Positions 1 to 5,266 of a stretch of 5,266 nucleotides of DNA are shown in pieces; the stretch's first letter is position 1, and every line of letters starts with the position of its first letter. A program made the position numbers and the translations under genes. Source of the DNA: Salinisphaera sp. UBA6602 (GTDB lineage: Bacteria > Pseudomonadota > Gammaproteobacteria > Nevskiales > Salinisphaeraceae); assembly GCA_002433465.1 (NCBI GenBank), contig DJIE01000123.1, forward strand, positions 1-5,266. Direction: 5' to 3'. Under the pieces are notes generated by a model, which saw nothing but the letters and a program-made list of their open reading frames with translations, ran no database searches and was not told the DNA's origin.

Positions 1-650
1 GCGAGCGTGTGGACGAAGCCGACGCGATCCTCGCGCGTCTCGCCCATGCCCACGATGCCGCCGCAGCAGACCTTGATTCCCGCGTCGCGCACGTGCCCGA
101 GCGTATCCAGCCGATCCTCGTAGGTCCGCGTGGTGATGATGTCCTGATAGTACTCGGGCGAGGTATCGAGATTGTGGTTGTAGTAGTCGAGCCCGGCGGC
201 CTTGAGTTTCTCTGCTTGGCGGGCCTTGAGCATGCCCAGCGTCACGCAGGTTTCCAGGCCTTCGTCCTTGACCGCCTGCACCATGTCGATGACCTTTTCC
301 AGATCGCGATCCTTGGGGCTGCGCCAGGCCGCGCCCATGCAGAACCGCGTGGCACCGGCCGCGCGTGCGCGCTGGGCCGCGTCTCGGACCTGCTCCAGCG
401 GTAACAGCGCCTCGCGCTCCAGTCCGGTATCAAAACGCACGCTCTGCGGGCAGTAGGCACAGTCTTCCGGACAGGCCCCGGTCTTGATCGACATCAGCGT
501 CGACAACTGCACCTCATTGGCGTCGAAATGCGCGCGATGCGCGCTCTGGGCACGATAGATCAGGTCCGCGAACGGCAGCGCGAACAAGGCCTGTACCTCG
601 TCGGCGCGCCAGTCGTGGCGAAGAACGGCGGTATCCGCAGATTCGGTCAT
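1..650 (-). CDS. bioB: Biotin synthase BioB, N-terminal 216 codons (3' end off the window)
   Basis: Radical-SAM enzyme that inserts sulfur into dethiobiotin to make biotin, the last step of biotin synthesis, in the cytoplasm. Seen: the 4Fe-4S/SAM motif CPEDCAYC with Cys60, Cys64 and Cys67, preceded by SIKTGA and followed by PQS. The three cysteines expected to bind the 2Fe-2S cluster are at 104 (RFCMG), 135 (ETCVT) and 195 (KVCCGG), matching E. coli C97, C128 and C188 with a constant offset of 7. The [12 protein letters not shown] motif is at 157-168. The fourth cluster ligand, an Arg near E. coli position 260, lies beyond the left edge, as does roughly the last third of the protein (family about 320-350 residues). 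The ATG at 650 fits because the family-typical RHDW..EVQALF segment follows 10 residues later. Its Shine-Dalgarno is weak. The gene is divergent from the comF-like gene, an arrangement common in pseudomonads and relatives, where bioF, bioH, bioC and bioD often follow bioB; here they would be off-window. Confidence 0.97.
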   Translation of the reverse strand, partial: MTESADTAVLRHDWRADEVQALFALPFADLIYRAQSAHRAHFDANEVQLSTLMSIKTGACPEDCAYCPQSVRFDTGLEREALLPLEQVRDAAQRARAAGATRFCMGAAWRSPKDRDLEKVIDMVQAVKDEGLETCVTLGMLKARQAEKLKAAGLDYYNHNLDTSPEYYQDIITTRTYEDRLDTLGHVRDAGIKVCCGGIVGMGETREDRVGFVHTL

Positions 651-720
651 GGCAATATCGACTCAGGATTCAAGAGCGTAAAAGGGTTGGCCAAGCGCCA
701 GCCACTGTCAAGCAGGAAAA
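651..720 (-). promoter_or_regulatory. Divergent bioB/comF spacer with a consensus -35 hexamer toward bioB
   Basis: This 70-bp spacer must hold the start signals of both divergent genes. On the minus strand a perfect TTGACA lies at 706-711. With 17-bp spacing the -10 position (683-688) reads AACCCT, a poor match to TATAAT, so a sigma-70 promoter for bioB is possible but weakly supported. TTGGCCAA (687-694) is a perfect palindrome, and TGGC/GCCA form a short inverted repeat with 5-base spacing (688-700). On the plus strand, AGGA at 714-717 is a close Shine-Dalgarno for the ATG at 721. I do not see the BirA operator pattern (TTGTAAACC, gap, GGTTTACAA). Confidence 0.3.
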
Positions 721-1425
721 ATGCCTTTCCTTTACAGATGGTCACAAAATATACAGTCACTTCTGCTCGGGCCGGCCTGCGTGCTGTGCCATGCCCCGGC
801 ATCGCTGGAACAGGATATCTGTGTGGAGTGCAAGGCCGAACTGCCCTGGCTTGGCTCGGCCTGCCGGCATTGTGCGCTGGCGCTATCGGAGCTGACCGCT
901 GATCGGATATGCCCGGATTGTCGAAAGCGTCCGCTGGCCGAACGTGCCATCGCGTCGCTGCACTATCGCCCCCCGGCGGACTGGCTGGTCACCCGGCTTA
1001 AATTCAGTGCGCGTATGCCGCATGCGCGGCTTTTGGGCGATCTGCTGGCCGAGCGTATCGGGGCAGCCGACATGTGCCGTCCTGACTACCTCGTGCCCGT
1101 TCCCCTGCACGCAAAGAACCTGCGCAAACGCGGCTTCAATCAGGCCGAACGAATCGCCCGCCGTCTGGCCGAGCCACTGGCCGTGCCGATCGCGGCACAG
1201 GGTATCGAGCGACGTCTGGCCACCGAGCGTCAGAGCACGCTGGCGGCCAGCGCGCGCCGTGCCAACGTGCGCAACGCCTTCGTATGCCGTCGTGACTTGC
1301 ACGGTGCGCATGTCGCCATCGTCGATGACGTGGTCACCACCGGACATACCGTGCGCGCCCTGGCCGCCTGTTTGCGCCGCGCCGGCGCGCAGCGCGTTGA
1401 TCTGTATGCGGTCGCACGTGCATAG
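721..1425 (+). CDS. comF: ComF/GntX-family protein with zinc-finger-like N-terminus and phosphoribosyltransferase fold
   Basis: 234 residues, close to the family length (E. coli GntX/YhgH is about 227). The N-terminal part has four CxxC pairs at Cys20/23, 34/37, 48/51 and 64/67, the usual double zinc-binding layout of ComF proteins. The C-terminal half is a type-I phosphoribosyltransferase fold: LVPVPLH at 124-130, RKRGFNQA at 135-142, and the PRPP-binding loop VAIVDDVVTTGHT at 198-210 with the Asp202-Asp203 pair. Family knowledge: Bacillus ComFC and Haemophilus ComF are needed for uptake of transforming DNA, whereas GntX in E. coli has been linked to use of DNA as a nutrient; no enzymatic reaction is firmly assigned. 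The ATG at 721 has AGGA only 3 bases upstream, and no later start would keep Cys20/23 with a normal leader. corA follows after 59 bp on the same strand. Whether this cell is competent cannot be told here. The symbol reflects family, not proven function. Confidence 0.93.
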   Translation: MPFLYRWSQNIQSLLLGPACVLCHAPASLEQDICVECKAELPWLGSACRHCALALSELTADRICPDCRKRPLAERAIASLHYRPPADWLVTRLKFSARMPHARLLGDLLAERIGAADMCRPDYLVPVPLHAKNLRKRGFNQAERIARRLAEPLAVPIAAQGIERRLATERQSTLAASARRANVRNAFVCRRDLHGAHVAIVDDVVTTGHTVRALAACLRRAGAQRVDLYAVARA

Positions 1426-1484
1426 GCGGCGTGCGCGAACTCTGGCACTTGACGCGCGCGCGGCGGCATTGAAGGCTTGGCGCC

Positions 1485-2603
1485 ATGCTGCGCCATATCC
1501 ATATACGCCACCCTAAGCCGGGTACGCGCCCCGGTGCGCTCGTCGAACATGCCGACCCGGCCAGCAACGATGCGCTGACGGTTCATGCCCTGTCGCTTGA
1601 CGCCGGCCGGCCGACCCGTGAACGCATGGCCACCACCCTGGACGAGGCGCTGGGCGCCCTGGTCGAGGGCAGCACGCTGCACTGGCTGCATTTCGAGGGC
1701 GACGTGCCGCCCGCGGATCTCGCCCGCCTGGGCGAGCGCTTTCATCTGCACCCGCTCGCCCTGGAAGACGTTCACAACCACGGCCAGCGGCCCAAACTCG
1801 ACCCTTATCGCAACCTCATCTTCATTACCCTCGCCTTGCCGGTGGTGCCGGCAGCCAGCGGCTACGGCCAGCCGGAGACGCGGCTGACCATCGAGCAGGT
1901 CAGCCTGTTCATCGGCGACGGCTTCGTACTGAGCTTTCATGCCGGCCGGCACGATCTGTTCGCCCCGGTACGCGAACGTATGCACCTGGCGACTGATCCA
2001 ATCACGATGGGCCAGAGCAGCGCCCGCGCCGAGCATCTGGGCCATGCGCTGGCCGATGTCGTGGTCGACAGCGCTTTCGACGTGGTCGCGGCCTACGGCG
2101 AGCGCCTCGATCGCCTGGAAGACGAAATATTCGAAACGCGCACGCACGATCTGATCGGCACCATTCACGACCTGCGCCGTGCCCTGAGCACGCTGGGCAA
2201 GACGATGCGTGCCCAGAACGAGATGATCCAGCGCTGGCTCACCAGCGACCACCCCGCGATCCATATCGAAAACCGGCCCTATATCCGGGACATACAGGAC
2301 CACGCCCGACGCGTGGTGGATCTCATCGACAGTTATCACGATGCCACGGGCGCCCTGCTGGACACGCATCTGTCGTTGGCCTCCATGCGGCTCAACGACA
2401 TCATGCGCGTGCTCACGCTCATTGCCACCGTCTTCATGCCGCTGTCGTTCATCGTGGGCGTCTATGGCATGAACTTCGATACCGCCAGCCCCTGGAACAT
2501 GCCGGAGCTGGGCTGGCGCTACGGCTACCCGATCGTGCTCGGACTCATGGGCGCGCTGGTGGTCGGCATGCTGGTATTTTTTCGGCGCAGGGGCTGGCTC
2601 TGA
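1485..2603 (+). CDS. corA: CorA-family divalent cation (Mg2+/Co2+) transporter
   Basis: Inner-membrane channel expected to form a homopentamer importing Mg2+ and, in some members, Co2+ or Ni2+. 372 residues. Seen: a long soluble N-terminal domain with the family motif LALEDVHNHGQRPKLD (about 91-106), a charged helical stretch rich in E, D and R (about 180-300, the stalk helices), then two C-terminal membrane segments (about 306-326 and 347-366). The signature YGMNF has its GMN at 328-330, at the end of the first segment. The loop continues to MPELGWRYGYP, as in the Thermotoga CorA type, but with about seven extra residues (DTASPWN) after GMNF. The protein ends in a positive RRRGWL tail, as expected for a cytoplasmic C-terminus. 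The ATG at 1485 is supported by GAAGG at 1471-1475, nine bases upstream, and by the family-like KPGTRPGALV near the N-terminus. It lies 59 bp after comF with no clear terminator between, so some cotranscription is likely. It converges on the channel gene, with 48 bp between stop codons. Confidence 0.96.
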   Translation: MLRHIHIRHPKPGTRPGALVEHADPASNDALTVHALSLDAGRPTRERMATTLDEALGALVEGSTLHWLHFEGDVPPADLARLGERFHLHPLALEDVHNHGQRPKLDPYRNLIFITLALPVVPAASGYGQPETRLTIEQVSLFIGDGFVLSFHAGRHDLFAPVRERMHLATDPITMGQSSARAEHLGHALADVVVDSAFDVVAAYGERLDRLEDEIFETRTHDLIGTIHDLRRALSTLGKTMRAQNEMIQRWLTSDHPAIHIENRPYIRDIQDHARRVVDLIDSYHDATGALLDTHLSLASMRLNDIMRVLTLIATVFMPLSFIVGVYGMNFDTASPWNMPELGWRYGYPIVLGLMGALVVGMLVFFRRRGWL

Positions 2604-2651
2604 GCAGCGATGACGCCAACCCAGGCGTGCAATGCGGCCGACACGGCTCGC

Positions 2652-4619
2652 CTAACCCACCTCGCCAGCGCTCAGCGCCGCAGCCGGCACCGCCAGCACC
2701 ACCAGTTCGTCGCCGGCCTTGAGGTTTAGCGGCACATGTTTATCGCGCACGTTGAGCTGCAGCCGCGGCTGAGCCGTCTCCGGGCCACGCATGACGCCGA
2801 GCAGAATTTCGTCTTCGCCGGCGCGGGCACGGCGCAGCGTTTCGAAACTGTCGTCGCCACCCGCCAAGCCCAGACGGGACGCGTCGCGAAATACCACTTC
2901 GGCGCCGCCCGCGCCGAACAGCTCTTCCATCACCCAGTGCAACTCGCGGCGTAGCGCTACCTGGGTCAACAGGCTGGACTGAATAGCGGGCGAAATCAGG
3001 CGCTCGACGTGCGGCGCATCGAACAACGCCGCGTTCTCGGCCGACATGGTTTCGACCAGCGTAAACGGCGGCTGATCGACCTTTTCGAGCTGTTGGGCCA
3101 GCACCAGATAGCCCATGACCATACGCGCGTCCGCGGCCTCCGCCGACCCCAGCCAATCGCTGGCCAGCAGGATGATGTTGTCGTAGTCGGCAAGCGAGAG
3201 CCGACCCAGGTCGTGGTAGGACGTGAAATCGCCCTCGATCTGGCGCACGCTGGCATGCGCGAACCGTACCCCCTGGCGGGCCAGCAGCGTTTCGCGCTCG
3301 GCGATCGGGCGCAGCGAGAAGACATCGATGGTCACGCTTTCCCGCCGATAAACCTCGAACTCGGCCAACAGCGACGGCAGCTTGCGGTTCCAACCCAGCA
3401 CCAGCACGCGCCGATGGCCCCGGCTGCGCGCGGCCCGCTCGCTCCGCTCGACCGGGCTGGCCGTAATCACCGTCTCCGGCGCGCCGGTAGGCGCGCAGTC
3501 ATCGAAGGCGCGGGCGATAAACGCAAGCCGGTCGCCGTCGCGAACGCGTTCGCCATCTTCACGATGAACCGGGATGAGCGCGCCGTCGCGCGCCGCGCCG
3601 AGCAATACCGCCTTGTCGAAACAGCCGGCCACGTCGACCAGGCGCTCGCCGACCAGGCTTGGGCATTCGCGCACGAATATCTGTTCATCCTTACCGTTGA
3701 GCAATTCGCCATAAACCCACGACAGGCCGCGATTACGGGTGTTCTGGGCGAGCAGTCGGGCGACGATGCGTCCGGCGCCGATGAGCTCGGCTTCGCCGGC
3801 ATAGGCACGGGCCGCGGTGGCCAGATGGTTGGCGTCGAAGACTTCGGCCACCACCAGCGGCAGCTTGTCTTCACTGCTGCCGGTGGCGTTGATCAGGGTC
3901 TTGATGGTGGCTTCGTCGCCCGCGCCGTCGCCGTCGAACTCGCGGCCGGCAAGGATGACCGCGGCGGCATGCTCGAAATCGACCCGACGCAGATGATCGG
4001 CCCGCAGCGGCGTACCCGACCGCAGCGTGATGCGCCGCGCGTCGTAGCGCCGCCCCAGGCGGTCCTTGAGCTCCTGGGCCATGCCGGTATTGACCCGCTC
4101 GGCCAGAATCACGATATGCAGACGGCCACCGCCGTGCCGGTCCAGAAAGCGCTTGACCCGCGCCTGTGACTGCACGAGGTTCTCGACCATACCCGCGGTA
4201 CGACTGCTCCAGCCGAGAATGAGGATATGGTTGTTCTTGGCAATGGGCGTATAGCCGGCCTCGAGCGTTTCGATGGTGTCGTCGAGCCACTGCGTCATGG
4301 TCGCAATCAGCGCACCGACAAACAGCACCACACCCAGTATGGTGAGCGTGGTCGACACCGTCCGCAGCAGGGTTCCTTCGTCATCGCCGAGATAGCCGGA
4401 ATCGGTGAGCCTTAGAAACGCCCACCAGATTGCGGAACCGGGATCGCCCTCTTCGCCGGCCTCGCCGATATGCGGCACGTTGTAGACGAGCAGCCCGGCG
4501 CTCACGGCGATAAGCACCATCGCACAGGCGATGACCAGCAGCCGCGAGAGCACCCCGCGCAGCATGAATTGCTCGAGCTGGAACTGAAGCAGATTACGTA
4601 GGCGAACGAGCAGTTTCAC
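2652..4619 (-). CDS. CASTOR/POLLUX-like ion channel: two-helix pore plus two RCK-like domains
   Basis: Predicted inner-membrane cation channel of 655 residues. Seen: an amphipathic N-terminus containing LEQFMLRG (15-22); TM1 at about 24-46; a pore-helix-like WWAFLRL (65-71); the loop TDSGYLGDDEG (72-82) where K+ channels carry TVGYGD; TM2 at about 86-108. RCK1 starts at 130 with NNHILILGW, and its C-lobe is about 310-372, ending GDRLAFIA. RCK2 starts near 403 with RRVLVLGW, and its C-lobe is about 570-648, ending GDELVVLA. In both RCK domains a Trp follows the first Gly of the nucleotide-binding turn. The order pore-RCK-RCK, the paired LGW turns and the unusual filter match bacterial proteins annotated as CASTOR/POLLUX-related. 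The plant members are nuclear-envelope channels in symbiotic calcium signalling; the bacterial role is not established. The start is GTG at 4619: TAA at 4641-4643 closes the frame upstream, and starting at Met19 would remove part of the N-terminal LRNLLQFQLEQF stretch. The Shine-Dalgarno is weak. An alternative reading is a generic RCK/TrkA-N potassium channel. Confidence 0.85.
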   Translation of the reverse strand: MKLLVRLRNLLQFQLEQFMLRGVLSRLLVIACAMVLIAVSAGLLVYNVPHIGEAGEEGDPGSAIWWAFLRLTDSGYLGDDEGTLLRTVSTTLTILGVVLFVGALIATMTQWLDDTIETLEAGYTPIAKNNHILILGWSSRTAGMVENLVQSQARVKRFLDRHGGGRLHIVILAERVNTGMAQELKDRLGRRYDARRITLRSGTPLRADHLRRVDFEHAAAVILAGREFDGDGAGDEATIKTLINATGSSEDKLPLVVAEVFDANHLATAARAYAGEAELIGAGRIVARLLAQNTRNRGLSWVYGELLNGKDEQIFVRECPSLVGERLVDVAGCFDKAVLLGAARDGALIPVHREDGERVRDGDRLAFIARAFDDCAPTGAPETVITASPVERSERAARSRGHRRVLVLGWNRKLPSLLAEFEVYRRESVTIDVFSLRPIAERETLLARQGVRFAHASVRQIEGDFTSYHDLGRLSLADYDNIILLASDWLGSAEAADARMVMGYLVLAQQLEKVDQPPFTLVETMSAENAALFDAPHVERLISPAIQSSLLTQVALRRELHWVMEELFGAGGAEVVFRDASRLGLAGGDDSFETLRRARAGEDEILLGVMRGPETAQPRLQLNVRDKHVPLNLKAGDELVVLAVPAAALSAGEVG

Positions 4620-4903
4620 GCCGGGCTTTTCCCGTCTCGATTATGGCTAAAGGGGAGTATGGGCTGCAGGCGCGGGTTGCCCACGCGCCAGCCTATCCGC
4701 GTTTTCGATTATGAATGAAACGCCGTCGGCTGTGTTCAAGCAGGCAGGGTGTCCGGCAAGGAATACGAACAAGACGACAGACCGATCGTTCGATGGCCAG
4801 GTGGCTCGATGCTCACGCCGCATGCTGAACTCTTTTCATAAACAAGTCTTTGCTTTAACGCGGCCGGCTGCGTTTCAGGTGCGCTCATGTATGGCGTCGG
4901 TTG
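4620..4903. other. Intergenic region between recG and the channel gene; no convincing gene
   Basis: This 284-bp stretch lies downstream of recG and upstream of the channel gene, both on the minus strand. It contains AT-richer patches (about 4829-4860) unlike the flanking coding DNA, a short inverted repeat ATCG-TT-CGAT (4785-4794), and two copies of TCGATTATG. A 79-codon plus-strand reading frame (4711-4950) starts here, but it lacks a ribosome binding site, has no recognisable domain and runs antisense into the end of recG, so I do not call it. I see no tRNA fold and no hairpin followed by a T-run for recG termination. The region most likely holds the channel promoter and recG 3' sequence. 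Confidence 0.6.
4637..4713 (-). repeat. Two copies of nonamer TCGATTATG, each giving CATAAT on the minus strand
   Basis: TCGATTATG occurs at 4637-4645 and again at 4705-4713 in direct orientation, 68 bp apart. Read on the minus strand, each is CATAATCGA and contains CATAAT, a 5/6 match to the -10 hexamer. They lie about 20 and 90 bases upstream of the channel's GTG start. For the distal copy a TTGAAC lies at 4734-4739 but with a 20-bp spacer, longer than optimal; the proximal copy has no good -35. They may be tandem -10 elements, a regulator's binding sites, or chance. Confidence 0.35.
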
Positions 4904-4912
4904 TCAGACGCC
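4893..4912 (-). repeat. Perfect 6-bp inverted repeat spanning the recG stop codon
   Basis: GGCGTC (4893-4898) and GACGCC (4907-4912) are perfectly complementary, with an 8-base loop that contains the recG stop codon (4904-4906). In the recG transcript this could form a GC-rich hairpin. No T-run follows it on the minus strand (ATACATGAG comes next), so it is not a standard intrinsic terminator. It could protect the 3' end of the message or be coincidental, because three of its bases pairs encode the Gly-Val end of RecG. Confidence 0.35.
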
Positions 4913-5266
4913 GGCATAGCCACCGCGACCGCCCGCCCAGCGCTCGATGAGCGTGGCCGCCTCGCGGGGGTGATAAGCCAGCACATCGTCGGCTGCGGTC
5001 AGCGCTTTTTCTACCCACACCCCGTCGCGTACCAGATCGGCAATACGAAAACTCGCCGCTCCGGTCTGGCGCGTGCCCAACACCTCGCCCGGCCCGCGCA
5101 GCTCCAGGTCGGCCCGTGCAATGGCAAAGCCGTCACCGGTTTCACGCAGCGCGGACAGGCGTTTGCGCGCCGTCTCCGATAGCGGCGGCTGGTAGAGCAG
5201 CACACAATGACTTTCCACCGAGCCCCGCCCTACGCGCCCGCGCAGCTGGTGCAGCTGGGCCAGGCC
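4904..5266 (-). CDS. recG: ATP-dependent DNA helicase RecG, C-terminal 120 codons (5' part off the window)
   Basis: RecG is a monomeric superfamily 2 helicase that reverses stalled replication forks and branch-migrates Holliday junctions. Only the end is present. The frame is open from the right edge: helicase motif [14 protein letters not shown], is encoded at 5222-5257. It is followed by [19 protein letters not shown], then the [26 protein letters not shown] segment, which carries the TRG motif that couples ATP hydrolysis to translocation on double-stranded DNA. Then comes the ADLVRD helix and the ALIERW-type C-terminal segment (here TLIERW). The protein ends GGYAGV with TGA at 4904-4906. 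This closely follows the E. coli RecG C-terminus (about 693 residues in full), so the 3' end looks intact. The GTG at 5218 is an internal Val, not a start. The next gene on the same strand is the channel, 284 bp away, too far to assume an operon. Confidence 0.97.
   Translation of the reverse strand, partial: GLAQLHQLRGRVGRGSVESHCVLLYQPPLSETARKRLSALRETGDGFAIARADLELRGPGEVLGTRQTGAASFRIADLVRDGVWVEKALTAADDVLAYHPREAATLIERWAGGRGGYAGV

Noticed and set aside
9..404. 131-codon plus-strand frame across bioB
   Set aside because: It is antisense to the clearly identified bioB frame with conserved cysteines.
651..720. BirA operator upstream of bioB
   Set aside because: No TTGTAAACC/GGTTTACAA-type half sites with proper spacing; only TTGACAG and TTGGCCAA, which do not pair as a BirA site.
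1426..1484. Promoter for corA with TTGACG in the comF-corA gap
   Set aside because: The position 17 bases downstream reads AAGGCT, not a -10 element, and overlaps the ribosome binding region.
1230..2369. 379-codon open frame on the minus strand, antisense to comF and corA
   Set aside because: It overlaps two strongly supported genes and its translation shows no domain. Long antisense open frames are common in GC-rich coding DNA.
3009..4169. 386-codon open frame on the plus strand inside the channel gene
   Set aside because: It is the antisense shadow of the channel coding frame. The translation is low in recognisable motifs and there is no ribosome binding site.
4785..4794. ATCG-TT-CGAT inverted repeat as an operator
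   Set aside because: The half sites are only 4 bp and the flanks do not pair, so this is too short to separate from chance.
4711..4950. 79-codon plus-strand frame between the channel and recG
   Set aside because: No Shine-Dalgarno, no domain, an Arg/Ser-rich composition typical of spurious frames, and an end running antisense into recG.

Overview
The window is GC-rich DNA with five recognisable protein-coding genes and no mobile element, RNA gene or CRISPR array that I can support. The BioB, ComF/GntX-type and RecG sequences, and a comF-type gene divergent from bioB, suggest a high-GC gammaproteobacterium. The species cannot be fixed from the sequence alone. Codon use and composition look alike across the genes, and nothing points to recent transfer.

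Layout from left to right. Bases 1-650 (minus) hold the N-terminal 216 codons of biotin synthase bioB, whose 3' end lies off the left edge. A 70-bp divergent spacer (651-720) separates it from a ComF/GntX-family phosphoribosyltransferase-fold gene (721-1425, plus). A CorA-type divalent cation transporter follows on the same strand (1485-2603), after a 59-bp gap that may be read through. Next, convergent and only 48 bp from the corA stop, is a 655-residue membrane protein (2652-4619, minus): a two-helix pore module followed by two RCK-like cytoplasmic domains. It looks like a bacterial relative of the plant CASTOR/POLLUX channels. A 284-bp spacer (4620-4903) without a convincing gene lies between it and the C-terminal 120 codons of the DNA helicase recG (4904-5266, minus), whose 5' part lies off the right edge.

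Functionally this is mostly a housekeeping neighbourhood: biotin synthesis, a ComF-like protein, Mg2+-type transport and replication-fork repair. These genes do not form one pathway. The most unusual item is the CASTOR/POLLUX-like channel. Its pore loop carries a TDSGYLGDD sequence in place of the canonical K+ filter TVGYGD, and its ion selectivity and role in bacteria are open. It sits tail-to-tail with a second cation transporter, CorA. Smaller points are a repeated nonamer holding two -10-like hexamers upstream of the channel, a hairpin across the recG stop codon, and a consensus -35 hexamer upstream of bioB.
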